Shown: positions 55,574 through 64,000, counted from the first letter of the stretch. The stretch: 64,000 nt of DNA from Deltaproteobacteria bacterium YD0425bin51 (GCA_002753225.1 PDZS01000005.1:62001-126000); one strand, 5' to 3'. Program-made: numbers and translations. The notes: a model not told the origin generated them from the letters alone.

Positions 55574-56285
55574 CTGTTTTAGCCTCTAAAATAGCTTTGG
55601 CTAAATAATAATCGCGCTCTGTATCTATGTCTATCACTAATTTATTATTTATCCAAGGTTTTATGGTTTTTCCAAAAGATTCATACATTTGTCCTGTTTT
55701 TTTTATATCCTTTTCACGCCAGAAAGGGATAAAGTAATCATAGCGTGTAATACATGTATGGCCATCATGAATCATGTAAGGCACAAGTTCTTGACGTCTA
55801 TAGCCTTTTTCTATCCATTTTGGCAGCTTATCTTCTGAAAATTCAACCATCCATGCAGGGTGAAATTTTTCAACTGCTTGAAAAGATAATACAGCATCAA
55901 AGGTGCTATTATTTTCTAAAAAATCAAGTGGTCCATGTATCAGCTCGCTATACCTGATTGGGATATTTCCATAAAGGAGACATAGATAATCCCATTTACC
56001 GCCAAGAGTTTCACATACATGATAAATAACTTCTTCAATTCGAACAGAATCTTCAGCAAGCTTTTGAGGCCTATTAATATGAATAACATTATGCTTTTGA
56101 CATATCTCCTTGAGTTCAACAATATCAGTGGAAACAGCAGTTGTTATATCAATATTATCTTTCTTCAGTGATTTAGTCCAAGAAATTACATGCTCCACAA
56201 TAGGTATATCTGCTATTTTAAGCATACATTTACTTGGCAGCCCTTTACTCCCTTTTCTTGCAACAATAATTAAAAGTACTTTCAT
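55563..56285 (-). CDS. NeuA/KdsB-type acylneuraminate cytidylyltransferase-like protein
   Basis: The 240-residue protein has the sugar-acid CMP-transferase start LLIIVARKGSKGLPSKCMLKI, the TAVSTDIVEL segment and LCLLYGNIPIR. These place it with the CMP-NeuAc synthetase group, which also includes transferases for legionaminic and other sugars. The typical basic loop R-x-GSKG(L/I)PxKN is changed (SKC instead of KN). It activates a sugar for glycan assembly; the sugar cannot be told. It lies five bases after the radical SAM gene. Confidence 0.8.
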   Translation of the reverse strand: MKVLLIIVARKGSKGLPSKCMLKIADIPIVEHVISWTKSLKKDNIDITTAVSTDIVELKEICQKHNVIHINRPQKLAEDSVRIEEVIYHVCETLGGKWDYLCLLYGNIPIRYSELIHGPLDFLENNSTFDAVLSFQAVEKFHPAWMVEFSEDKLPKWIEKGYRRQELVPYMIHDGHTCITRYDYFIPFWREKDIKKTGQMYESFGKTIKPWINNKLVIDIDTERDYYLAKAILEAKTDDK

Positions 56286-56290
56286 GGTCT

Positions 56291-57745
56291 TTAAAATAAA
56301 TCTATTGCTCCGTGTTTTGCTCTATGTTCTTTATCTTCTATTGAAAGCTTGCAATATTCTTCTGCAAGTTCTCCATATAAATCTTTAATCTTTTGTTCTA
56401 TCTCATGAACAGATAAAGGTTTATAATGCGCTCTTACCTCTTTTTTCATACTTATCGATTTTTCTTGTAGTTCTTTATCGGTAAAACTATCTGTTAAGTT
56501 TATTAAAAAATCTCTAGCGTCTCCTAATTTTATTACAAATTCATGTAAGTCATTTAATTTTATCCTACCTGATTCTACTGCATACTCAAATAATTGAGTA
56601 CCAGGATAAGGTGTTGCAAACATAAGAGATTCTAAATGCAAATTGTTTTTTATGCAAAAATCAACAGTTTCTCTGCAGCTTTCTTGATTTTCCCCAGGCA
56701 TACCTAAAATAAAAGAAACAGGAATTGGAAGTCCATATTGCCTATTTAAAGCTACAGCTTTTTCCATCTGCTCTATTGTAACAGCTTTTTGCATAGCTTT
56801 TAACATCCTTGGAGAGCCGGATTCAAACCCATAAGAAATAGAACAGCATCCTGAAGAGCGCATATTTTTAATAATTTCTTCTGAGATTAAATTTACTCTC
56901 CCAGTGCATGACCATCTGATATCTGGAAATAATTGATTACGTCTTTCACAAAATTCATAAACTCTATTTCTGTCTGCCATGAATTCGTCGTCTTGAAAAG
57001 AAATAAATTGAACTCCGTATTCTTTTTTTAATTTTAGAATAGCTTCACATATAAAATCAACAGAGTGCCCTCTAAATTTTCGTCCCCATGGCTGATAGCA
57101 AAAAGTGCAATGAAAAGGACATCCCCTGCTTGAAATAAAATCAACATCTCTCCCAAAGCCAATGATTTGATTCTTTAAATAGATATTCATTGGTAATAAA
57201 TCATATGCAGGAAGATCGCTCTCTTTATCCAAATCCTTAATTAATGGTCTTTGATCTGTATATATTATCTCATCATTCTTGTCTTTATAGGCTATTCCAG
57301 AAATTTTGCTTAAATCTGCATAAGGATCTTCAATTAATGACTGTATTAATTCAACTGAAGTTATTTCTCCTTCTCCTGTGCAAACAATATCAACTTTTGA
57401 ATTTGAAAGAAGGAGTGAAGAAACTGACATGGCAGCGCTTCCGCCTGCTATAATTTTAGCTTTAGGATGGAAAGATTTTACCATTTCTGCAATTCTTATA
57501 ACTCTTCCATAAACAGGAATAAGCCCTCCTGTTAAAACTATATCCCAGTTTTTTTCTGCTATAATTGAAGATACTTTTTCTTCAGAATACCTGTTTGCAT
57601 TCCAATCTAAGAAACAAAGGTCAATATTGGAAATTTTTTTTCTTAAAATATTTGCAATTATGGCTATACCATGAGGAATGTGTCTTGGTTTATCGTGAAT
57701 ACGAATTGGGGGATTAATAAGCAGTATATTTTTAACTTTCGTCAT
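56291..57745 (-). CDS. B12-binding radical SAM protein
   Basis: The 484-residue enzyme has an N-terminal cobalamin-binding Rossmann domain (1-150, with IAIIANILRKK and GGSAAMS) and a radical SAM barrel. Its cluster motif is CPFHCTFC (about residue 208), followed by QDDEFM and GFESGSPRML. The layout matches class B methylases/anaerobic modifiers (BchE/HpnP type), often found in polysaccharide, lipid or natural-product loci. Within this sugar operon it may methylate or rearrange a sugar or a surface lipid. It overlaps the CBS/nucleotidyltransferase gene by 14 bases. Confidence 0.88.
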   Translation of the reverse strand: MTKVKNILLINPPIRIHDKPRHIPHGIAIIANILRKKISNIDLCFLDWNANRYSEEKVSSIIAEKNWDIVLTGGLIPVYGRVIRIAEMVKSFHPKAKIIAGGSAAMSVSSLLLSNSKVDIVCTGEGEITSVELIQSLIEDPYADLSKISGIAYKDKNDEIIYTDQRPLIKDLDKESDLPAYDLLPMNIYLKNQIIGFGRDVDFISSRGCPFHCTFCYQPWGRKFRGHSVDFICEAILKLKKEYGVQFISFQDDEFMADRNRVYEFCERRNQLFPDIRWSCTGRVNLISEEIIKNMRSSGCCSISYGFESGSPRMLKAMQKAVTIEQMEKAVALNRQYGLPIPVSFILGMPGENQESCRETVDFCIKNNLHLESLMFATPYPGTQLFEYAVESGRIKLNDLHEFVIKLGDARDFLINLTDSFTDKELQEKSISMKKEVRAHYKPLSVHEIEQKIKDLYGELAEEYCKLSIEDKEHRAKHGAIDLF

Positions 57746-58829
57746 CTATATCTACTCCTCCCATTGTTAATTTAAGAATAGCCTGCTGATATTCTTCCCA
57801 TTGCCCAATATCAAACCATTTACCACTGGTTGGATAAATTCCAACTCGGTCTTTGGCTGTTTCTATAACTTTTTGAATCAATTCTGGCATTTCAACGGTT
57901 TTACCATTTTCTATTAAATTCAATACTTCTGGCTCTATAACATATATTCCACCACTAATTAAATAAGTAAATTCTGGCTTTTCTCTAATCCCGCATAATA
58001 CTTCTTGATTTGTGTCAAGAACACCATAAGGGATTTTGACATGTCTAGGAACTGCTACAACTGTAAGAAGATATTTTTTTTCATGATGAAAATCAACAAT
58101 TGCACTAAGTTGATCTTCTAAAACTACATCGCAGTTACTTACAATAAAAGTATTTTTAAGTTCATCTTTTAATAAAGATAAAGCACCAGCTGTTCCTAAA
58201 AACTTCTCTTCTTCAACAAATCCAACAGAATAAGGTTTTGAAATTCCTGCAAAGTAGTTGCGGATTGTCTGTCTTTTATAGTTTAGAGTAACCCAAAAAG
58301 AATGGAACCCAAAATTTGCAAAATTATCCATAATCCATTCAATCATTGGCTTATCTCCAAAAGGAATTAAAGGTTTGGGAAGAATCTTTGTAAAGGGATC
58401 AAGCCTTGTTCCTTTTCCGCCCGCCATAATTACTACAAATTCAGGACGCTTTATCTTTTTAGGGGCCTCTTTAAGCAAAAATTCCTGCCAGGTTAAAACA
58501 TCTAAAATCTTACCTTTATCGTCTACAATAGGAATATAACGGATATTTTTTGATTTCATGAGTGAAAGGATCAAGTCGTGATCAACAGGTATTTTAGCTA
58601 TTACTGGAGATGTCGTCATCATTTCTTTTATTTTTGTGTCAAAGCTTTTGTTAGTAAATATGGCTCTACGGATATCTCCATCACTTACAACTCCTATTAG
58701 CCTTTCTTGTTCATCAACTACAAATAGGAATTGATGCCCTTTCTCGTTTAATATTTTAATCCCTTCTTGAATTGTTTGTTCAGGGCTTAAAAAAAGATGC
58801 TTAAACCAATTGGGTTGTCTTATTGCCAT
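57732..58829 (-). CDS. CBS-pair sugar-1-phosphate nucleotidyltransferase
   Basis: The 365-residue protein has two CBS domains (about 10-120, FLFVVDEQERLIGVVSDGDI and IRYIPIVDDKGKILD). A nucleotidyltransferase domain follows (from about 130): MAGGKGTRLDPFTKILPKPL, FIVSNCDVVLE and KWFDIGQWEEY. It resembles HddC-type D-glycero-D-manno-heptose-1-phosphate guanylyltransferases and related mannose/glucose-1-phosphate transferases. The CBS pair may sense adenine nucleotides. AGGAG lies 9 bases before the ATG. Confidence 0.87.
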   Translation of the reverse strand: MAIRQPNWFKHLFLSPEQTIQEGIKILNEKGHQFLFVVDEQERLIGVVSDGDIRRAIFTNKSFDTKIKEMMTTSPVIAKIPVDHDLILSLMKSKNIRYIPIVDDKGKILDVLTWQEFLLKEAPKKIKRPEFVVIMAGGKGTRLDPFTKILPKPLIPFGDKPMIEWIMDNFANFGFHSFWVTLNYKRQTIRNYFAGISKPYSVGFVEEEKFLGTAGALSLLKDELKNTFIVSNCDVVLEDQLSAIVDFHHEKKYLLTVVAVPRHVKIPYGVLDTNQEVLCGIREKPEFTYLISGGIYVIEPEVLNLIENGKTVEMPELIQKVIETAKDRVGIYPTSGKWFDIGQWEEYQQAILKLTMGGVDIDDES

Positions 58830-58847
58830 AAAATATAGCTCCTTTTT

Positions 58848-59423
58848 TTATGTTTTGATTCTATCTAACATTTTATCTATCCAAAAATGAAGAATAGCAG
58901 CATGACAGCTTTCTGCCATGCCATAAGTTGTACAAGGCACATAAAAATTTAAATCTCCCATTTGTCTGATTTTGTTGTCATTACGCAATGCAGAAATAGT
59001 TATTACAATTCCTTTTAGAGCCTTTGCAGCAGAACATGCTTTAACAACATTTGGAGAATTACCTGAGCTGCTTATGGCAACCAACATATCACCTTCAACC
59101 ATTTTTCTTTTCAAAGGCTCGGCAAATACCTCATCATAGGAAATATCATTTGCAATAGCTGTAATTAAAGACATATCAGTAAATACTTCTGTGCTAACTC
59201 CACCATTTTTCCCTAAATCAGCCGCCATATGACTCGCCATAGAAGCGCTAGCTCCATTACCGACTAAATAAACACTCTTTCTGTTATCCTTTATTGTACA
59301 AGTGTAGTCAACCCAAATTTCAAAAGCTTTATCATTATGTACTTCTTTCATATTACAATCTCTGACAGATAATGATTCTAAATCATTTTTCATGGTAAGT
59401 ATATTTTGTTTCCAATTGTTCAT
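58848..59423 (-). CDS. SIS-domain phosphosugar isomerase (GmhA-like)
   Basis: The 191-residue protein has one SIS domain: VGNGASASMASHMAADLGKN (about 58-77), AISSSGNSPNVVKAC and the C-terminal ESCHAAILHFWID. The pattern is that of sedoheptulose-7-phosphate isomerase, which makes D-glycero-D-manno-heptose-7-phosphate, the first step of heptose synthesis. The expected zinc/catalytic Glu-His residues are in AESCHAAILH. It is the first gene of the minus-strand operon that runs to 50790. AGGAG lies 9 bases before the ATG. Confidence 0.87.
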   Translation of the reverse strand: MNNWKQNILTMKNDLESLSVRDCNMKEVHNDKAFEIWVDYTCTIKDNRKSVYLVGNGASASMASHMAADLGKNGGVSTEVFTDMSLITAIANDISYDEVFAEPLKRKMVEGDMLVAISSSGNSPNVVKACSAAKALKGIVITISALRNDNKIRQMGDLNFYVPCTTYGMAESCHAAILHFWIDKMLDRIKT

Positions 59424-59528
59424 AAAAATAGCTCCTTTATTAAGATTTTATTTATTGCATTATTTTAGCAATAATATTAAATGAGTTAAAGAAATTAAAT
59501 AGAAAATTATACATTTTAAGGGGGTAAA

Positions 59529-60419
59529 ATGAAAAAGATTGTTTTTATTTTAACTATTGTTTTGATCTTAGGCAAAATAAGTATAATTTACGCCAGATCT
59601 TTAGAAGAAATAAAAAAAACAAAAGAGATTCGTTTTTGTCTTCCATATCCTGATGAGCCTTATGTAAAGTTAGAATCAGAAAATTGTGTTAGGGATAAAT
59701 GTAAATTTTCTGGAATGTTTTATGAGGAAGCGCAGCTTTTTACAAAAAGTTTGGGAACTGATATTAAACCAAAGTTTATTCGTATTGAATGGGATGAACA
59801 GTTTTATAATAAAGATGGAAAAACTGTTTTGGAAGATAGTTATACTCCTGAAATGTTAGCATCAGGGCAATGCGATTGTTTGCCAAATAACCTTACAAAA
59901 AATGAATGGCGACAAAAAAAAATGGATTTTGTGATATTATTTCCTAGCAGAATGATGGTAGTTATAAATAAATCTAAAAAAGGAGAATATAAAACAGTTA
60001 ATGATTTAGAAGGAAAAACAGTCCTTGTTGAGAAAAATACTTCTTATCAAACATGGATTGAGGAGCAGAATAAAGCTGTTTTTACTAAAAATCCAATTAA
60101 AATTGAAATTATGTTAGAGCCTCAGGCAAAAAAAATAATAAATGATGAAGAGAAAAATTATTTCATGGTTTTTGATGCTGATGTTGCGATCTGGTCAACT
60201 CGGTATGAGATGAAAAATTCCACAGTTGTTTTTCCTGTAGGACCAGTTGATGAAATCGGGTGGGGATTTAAAAAAGAAGACAAAGACCTTCAGACAGCTG
60301 CTCAAAAATTTTTTGAAGAGCAAAGGAAAGACCCAAAATCTGAATTAAATACAATATGGAAAAATTTTTATGGCAGAACTCTAACAGAATATATATCTTT
60401 AATGTTATCTGTTAAATAA
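59529..60419 (+). CDS. Periplasmic substrate-binding protein (SBP family 3-like), copy 1
   Basis: The 296-residue protein has a signal peptide (MKKIVFILTIVLILGKISI, ending near IYA). It has an amino-acid-type binding fold: IRFCLPYPDEP, FYEEAQLFTKSLG, LASGQCDCLPNNLTKNEWR, LEGKTVLVEKNTSYQTWI and IGWGFKKEDKDL. It is about 60% alike by eye to the next gene, so the pair arose by duplication. No permease or ATPase lies nearby. AGGGGGT precedes the ATG. Likely the ligand receptor of the signalling module that follows. Confidence 0.85.
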   Translation: MKKIVFILTIVLILGKISIIYARSLEEIKKTKEIRFCLPYPDEPYVKLESENCVRDKCKFSGMFYEEAQLFTKSLGTDIKPKFIRIEWDEQFYNKDGKTVLEDSYTPEMLASGQCDCLPNNLTKNEWRQKKMDFVILFPSRMMVVINKSKKGEYKTVNDLEGKTVLVEKNTSYQTWIEEQNKAVFTKNPIKIEIMLEPQAKKIINDEEKNYFMVFDADVAIWSTRYEMKNSTVVFPVGPVDEIGWGFKKEDKDLQTAAQKFFEEQRKDPKSELNTIWKNFYGRTLTEYISLMLSVK

Positions 60420-60428
60420 TGAGGATAT

Positions 60429-61310
60429 ATGCGGAGAAATATTTTTATTATAATAGCGTTTATCATAGCATTAAATATTTCGGCAGAAGCAAGAACTTTA
60501 GAAGAGATTAAGAGAACAAAAGAAATACGCTTTTGTGTTACTGCTTATGCTTTTTATACTGTAATTGAACCTAAAGAGTGTCGGGAAAATTGTAAGGTTA
60601 CAGGTCCAATATATGAAGAAATAATAGCATTTGTAAAGACCTTAGGGGAAGATATTACTCCTAAATTTATTCATGTTGAATGGGATGAACAATTTCATAA
60701 TAAAGATGGAAAAACCATATTAGATGATAGTTATACTCCTGAACTTTTAAATTCAGGCAAATGCGACTGCTATCCAAATAATCTGACAAAAAATGATTGG
60801 CGACTTAAAAAGTTAGATTTTGCCATACTTTTTCCTAGTCGTATGATGGTAATTGTTAATAATGCTAATAAAAAGAATTTTAAAACAATTTCAGATCTTC
60901 AGGGCAAATCAGTTTCTATAGTAGAAAATAGCGCACAACACACATGGATTATAGAACAGAATAAATTTAAATTTTCAAAAAAAACTGTTAAAATTAAATT
61001 AATAAGAGAAGAAATAGAATCTATAAATTCTATTATTAATGGTGAAGTTGATTTTACTTTAATAGATTCTGATTTAGCAATTGGGTTTGCTAAACGCTAT
61101 CCCAAAGATATAGCTGTTGCGTTTTCTGTTACACCTATTGATGAAATTGGATGGGCTTTTAGAAAAGAAGATAAAGACTTAATTTCAGCAGTTCAATTTT
61201 TTTTTGATGAACAAATAAACAATGATGCTTCTGTCTATAATAATATTTGGCAAAATCATTTTGGTATAAGCTTAAAAAAATTTATTCGACTTATTAAATC
61301 TACTAACTAA
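60429..61310 (+). CDS. Periplasmic substrate-binding protein (SBP family 3-like), copy 2
   Basis: The 293-residue paralogue of the previous gene has a signal peptide (MRRNIFIIIAFIIALNI, cleavage near AEA). Matching blocks are RTLEEIKRTKEIRFC, EWDEQFHNKDGKTILDDSYT, CDCYPNNLTKNDWR and IDEIGWAFRKEDKDL. The ligand-contact region near the start differs from copy 1 (VTAYAFYTVIEPKEC against LPYPDEPYVKLESEN), so the two may bind different ligands. It starts nine bases after copy 1. Its stop TAA overlaps the ATG of the phosphatase gene (TAATG). Confidence 0.85.
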   Translation: MRRNIFIIIAFIIALNISAEARTLEEIKRTKEIRFCVTAYAFYTVIEPKECRENCKVTGPIYEEIIAFVKTLGEDITPKFIHVEWDEQFHNKDGKTILDDSYTPELLNSGKCDCYPNNLTKNDWRLKKLDFAILFPSRMMVIVNNANKKNFKTISDLQGKSVSIVENSAQHTWIIEQNKFKFSKKTVKIKLIREEIESINSIINGEVDFTLIDSDLAIGFAKRYPKDIAVAFSVTPIDEIGWAFRKEDKDLISAVQFFFDEQINNDASVYNNIWQNHFGISLKKFIRLIKSTN

Positions 61311-63520
61311 TGACTGATATTAAGTTTTCCATCAAAACTAAACTTATAATAATGACAGTAAGTATTGTTCTTATTGTTATTTGTCTCCTTACTTTTGTAA
61401 TAGGTTTTAATTCTGCTAAAGCGCTAAAAGAAGAATCAATAAGACAGCTTAGTTCTGCATTATCTCAGAGTGCTGAGCTGCTTTTAAATTTTATGGAAGT
61501 TCGAGAGGCAAATCTAGATATATGGGCATCAATTCCATTGGTTGATGCTGTGTTTTCTGATCCTGCACTTTCTGCTGTATTTGTGCCAAGTTTAAGGGAG
61601 CACTTTTCAAAAATTAGAGAAAAAGAACCTTGGCTATTTAATTTTATATTAATATATGATGATATAATGGTATATGATGATTCAGACTCATTTGAATTTT
61701 CTTCAGGAATAAAAAGTCTTTTGGATCTCCCTTCAAACAAATTTCTAATGATAAACCTTAATAATTTTAACAAAAAAATAGATAAAGATGTCATTTTGAT
61801 CAAATTTTTACATTCAAAGAATGAATCAGATTCTAAATCACATATTATTGTACTTATGCTGGATATAGATGCAATAAATAAAGTTTTATTTAACAATATT
61901 GCTATTGGGAAAAATGGATTTGTATCGCTTATAGGAAGAGATATTTTTGGAAATATTATAATGCCTAAACTGGTTTTGTCTAGTGAAGAAAAAAAACATT
62001 TTTCAAAAATAGTTACAAAATGGGAAAGAACATCTAATATACAGATAGAATATAAAGATGATTTGGTGTTTATCAGGAGCCATTTTATAAAAAAATATCC
62101 CATGTCTATTTTAGGAATTGCTTCTTTGAATGATATATATCAGCCAATAATTCGTTTGATTTATCAATGTGCTTTTTTAGGATTAATCGCATCTATTATT
62201 GGCATTATTTGTGCTGTTTATTTTTCAACACGCCTTACTGACCCAATATTAAAATTAACTAGAGTGATTGGACTTATTTCTTCAGGGGATTTAATGCAGC
62301 GAGTTCATATATCTCAAAAAGATGAAATTGGGGAGTTAGCTAATGCCTTTAATAATATGACAACTGAGCTTCAAGAAAAACATATATCACTCCAAGAGTC
62401 CGAAAAAAAATTCCGTCAGTTGTATGAAAACGCTGTAGAAGGTATTTTTCAAATTTCACCAGATGGAAGATTAATTAGTGCAAACCCATCTATGTTGAAA
62501 ATTATAGGGGAGGACACTTTTTTTAATAAAGAAATTGTTGAAATTTTATATAAAAAAGGGGAAATCGCTGGATTCGAAATAGAATTAACAAGGAAAGACG
62601 ACTCAAAAAGTTGGCTTTTGATTTCAGGAAGAACAGTTTATAGAACAAATAATGATATAATATACTATGAAGGTTCTATACTTGATATAACAGAGAAAAA
62701 ATCAAAGGAAGCAGAAGAAAAAAGGCGAGAAATTGCTGAAGCAATCAATAAAAAACTGATGGATAGTATTAGATATGCAGAACTTATACAAAAATCTCTC
62801 CTTCCTAATATGGAAACAGTAAAAAAATATCTTCCAGATAGCTTTTTTATATGGATGCCAAGAGATATTGTAGGCGGAGATATTTTTTTCACTGAAAGTT
62901 TTGAGAATGGATTTATAATAGCTGTTATTGACTGTACAGGTCATGGTGTCCCTGGAGCTTTTCTCACAATGATTGCAACTTCATCCATAAAAAGAATTAC
63001 AAGTGAAGGTTGTTGTGATCCTTCTCAAATTCTTTTTAGATTAAATAATATTATCAAGACTACTCTTCATCAAGATGAAGGACATGCCAAATCTGATGAC
63101 GGCTTAGACGCTGCGATATGTTATTTTGATAAAAAAGAGAAAAAACTGACATTTGCTGGTGCAAAACTGCCATTAATATATGTTAAAAATGATAAAATAG
63201 ATTATATTAAAGGAGATAAATGCAGTATTGGATATAAAACTTCTCATAGAACAGATGAAAAGTTTAAATTTACAAATCATTTATTGCAAATTGATACAGA
63301 AACATGTTTTTATATGTACACGGATGGGTTTGTTGATCAATTAGGAGGTAATATAGGCTGTGCTTTTGGCAATAATAGATTTAAAAGTTTAATAAAAGAA
63401 AATAATCGTAAAGATTTTAGTGTGCAAAAAGAAATGTTTATTAATTCTTTTAATCAATATAAACGAGATAATGAAATACAGGATGATGTAACTGTTGTAG
63501 GATTTAGGCTTTATGGATGA
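61310..63520 (+). CDS. SiaA-like membrane PP2C/SpoIIE phosphatase (Cache-HAMP-PAS-PP2C)
   Basis: The 736-residue protein has a membrane helix (12-30), a large periplasmic Cache-like domain (about 35-275), a second helix (about 280-305), HAMP (about 305-355, LTDPILKLTRVIGLISSGDL), PAS (about 365-465) and a C-terminal SpoIIE/PP2C domain. Catalytic Asp blocks are visible: GGDIFF, DCTGHGVPGAFLTM, DDGLDAAICYF, YTDGFVDQ and DDVTVVGF. In Pseudomonas SiaA dephosphorylates SiaC, which then activates a diguanylate cyclase. Here it is fused through TAATG to two binding proteins and overlaps the siaC-like gene by eight bases. The PAS insert is extra relative to SiaA. Confidence 0.9.
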   Translation: MTDIKFSIKTKLIIMTVSIVLIVICLLTFVIGFNSAKALKEESIRQLSSALSQSAELLLNFMEVREANLDIWASIPLVDAVFSDPALSAVFVPSLREHFSKIREKEPWLFNFILIYDDIMVYDDSDSFEFSSGIKSLLDLPSNKFLMINLNNFNKKIDKDVILIKFLHSKNESDSKSHIIVLMLDIDAINKVLFNNIAIGKNGFVSLIGRDIFGNIIMPKLVLSSEEKKHFSKIVTKWERTSNIQIEYKDDLVFIRSHFIKKYPMSILGIASLNDIYQPIIRLIYQCAFLGLIASIIGIICAVYFSTRLTDPILKLTRVIGLISSGDLMQRVHISQKDEIGELANAFNNMTTELQEKHISLQESEKKFRQLYENAVEGIFQISPDGRLISANPSMLKIIGEDTFFNKEIVEILYKKGEIAGFEIELTRKDDSKSWLLISGRTVYRTNNDIIYYEGSILDITEKKSKEAEEKRREIAEAINKKLMDSIRYAELIQKSLLPNMETVKKYLPDSFFIWMPRDIVGGDIFFTESFENGFIIAVIDCTGHGVPGAFLTMIATSSIKRITSEGCCDPSQILFRLNNIIKTTLHQDEGHAKSDDGLDAAICYFDKKEKKLTFAGAKLPLIYVKNDKIDYIKGDKCSIGYKTSHRTDEKFKFTNHLLQIDTETCFYMYTDGFVDQLGGNIGCAFGNNRFKSLIKENNRKDFSVQKEMFINSFNQYKRDNEIQDDVTVVGFRLYG

Positions 63521-63890
63521 TCTAAAAATTAAGGCTACAAAATTTACACCTGAAATATCTTTTGATAGCAAAAATCACATTTTAGAAATAAGAGGTAAGA
63601 GTTATCCTGAAAATTGTGCAGAATTTTATGAGCCTATTTTCTCATGGGTAAACAATTATCTGTCAGAAATAACGAATGAGAAAATTATTATTAATATAGA
63701 ACTTCTTTATTTTAACAGTAGTTCCTCAAAAGCTTTGATGAATTTTTTTGATATGCTGGAAGAAGCAGATAATATTAAGAATATTAATGTTAATTGGATA
63801 TATAATTCAGAAGATGATATTATGTTAGAATATGGCGAAGAATTTAAAGAAGATATGCAAACCCTAATATTAAATTTGATTCCAAAATGA
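63513..63890 (+). CDS. SiaC-like regulatory phosphoprotein (DUF1987)
   Basis: The 125-residue single-domain protein matches the DUF1987/SiaC family: TPEISFDSKNHILEIRGKSY, FYEPIFSWVNNYL and the acceptor loop IELLYFNSSSSKALMNFF. SiaC of P. aeruginosa is phosphorylated on a Thr in this loop; here there are four Ser (69-72) and no Thr. It would carry the signal from the SiaA-like phosphatase to a target, in known cases a GGDEF enzyme. It overlaps the phosphatase gene by eight bases and the next gene by four. Confidence 0.88.
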   Translation: MDDLKIKATKFTPEISFDSKNHILEIRGKSYPENCAEFYEPIFSWVNNYLSEITNEKIIINIELLYFNSSSSKALMNFFDMLEEADNIKNINVNWIYNSEDDIMLEYGEEFKEDMQTLILNLIPK

Positions 63891-64000
63891 GCGGACAAAC
63901 GCTTTTTGATGCAGAAGAAAAAGTAATAGAATCTGCAGAAGAAATTTTAATAAATGATAATTATAAGGAGAACCCTCTTCTTTCACCCTTTTCTTCTTTA
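63887..64000 (+). CDS. Start of the next gene in the Sia-like operon (cut by window end)
   Basis: The ATG overlaps the stop of the siaC-like gene (ATGA). The 38 visible codons begin MSGQTLFDAEEKVIESAEEI and reach NPLLSPFSSL. The NPLL segment resembles linkers that precede GGDEF or adenylate/guanylate cyclase domains in deltaproteobacterial signalling proteins. That would fit a SiaD-type cyclase, but the visible part is too short to be sure. Confidence 0.55.
   Translation, partial: MSGQTLFDAEEKVIESAEEILINDNYKENPLLSPFSSL

Noticed and set aside
59452..59474. TTATTGC...GCAATAA inverted repeat before the binding-protein genes
   Set aside because: Only 7-bp AT-rich arms, expected by chance in DNA of this composition.
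59529..61310. Complete ABC amino-acid importer
   Set aside because: Only the two binding proteins are present; no permease or ATPase gene lies in the neighbourhood.
61465..62103. 212-codon minus-strand frame
   Set aside because: Antisense to the Cache domain of the SiaA-like gene; Ser/Ile-rich shadow with no recognisable domain.
1..64000. CRISPR arrays, rRNA genes, prophage or intact insertion sequences
   Set aside because: No regularly spaced repeats, rRNA-like segments, integrases or complete transposases were seen on either strand.

Overview
The window is low-GC chromosomal DNA from a Gram-negative anaerobe, most likely a sulfate-reducing deltaproteobacterium (Desulfobacterota, probably Desulfobacterales-like). 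The strongest evidence is a complete qrcABCD set at 11113-16024. This is the periplasm-facing menaquinone reductase complex of sulfate reducers. Multiheme cytochromes, several ferredoxin-type proteins, many PAS-type sensors and heptose/nucleotide-sugar genes agree with this. The exact species cannot be fixed from the sequence alone.

Layout. 1-4717 (+): 3' part of polA, an aldehyde dehydrogenase, and an NAD salvage pair (NadR-like plus PnuC), closed by a hairpin. 4845-7147 (-): TetR regulator, SCP2-like protein and an unusual M24 peptidase-fold protein, behind a palindromic operator candidate. 7235-10972: a PAS-GGDEF cyclase, a winged-helix/ferredoxin protein and an alpha/beta hydrolase. 11015-23860 (+): qrcABCD, an unlisted 52-residue membrane protein, comEC, two sensor kinases (one with a haem-binding CxxCH input domain) and a TIGR02757 protein. 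23805-25424 (-): DEAD-box helicase. 25548-36518 (+): tRNA-Gly(CCC), then the translation operon rimP-nusA-infB-DUF503-rbfA-nrnA-truB-rpsO-pnp-M16 peptidase-dut. 36503-42791: a decayed xanthine-dehydrogenase-type gene end, a secreted TPR protein, a DUF362 ferredoxin and hrpA.

43020-50768 (-) reads as a sulfur-handling group. It holds a GC-rich ftsH, a 52-residue Cys-rich membrane peptide, a secreted metallo-beta-lactamase/rhodanese protein, two YeeE/YedE half-transporters (one fused to rhodanese), a decayed second rhodanese domain and a cardiolipin synthase. A transposase fragment lies upstream of ftsH. 50790-59423 (-) is a nucleotide-sugar operon. It has a phosphoheptose-isomerase-like SIS protein, a CBS/nucleotidyltransferase, a B12-radical SAM protein, a NeuA-like cytidylyltransferase and a cytidylyltransferase-PfkB fusion in reversed HldE order. 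A deoxyhypusine-synthase-like protein and a VIT/VWA secreted protein follow, translationally coupled. 59529-64000 (+) holds two tandem periplasmic binding proteins directly coupled to a SiaA-like Cache-HAMP-PAS-PP2C phosphatase, a SiaC-like protein and the start of one more gene.

Two copies of a perfect palindromic repeat (9878-9905 and 37762-37789) each sit between convergent genes. No CRISPR array, intact insertion sequence or prophage was seen. The best candidates for something undescribed are the binding-protein/Sia signalling module, the sulfur group with its Cys-rich peptide, the reversed-order heptose fusion operon, and the small protein after qrcD.
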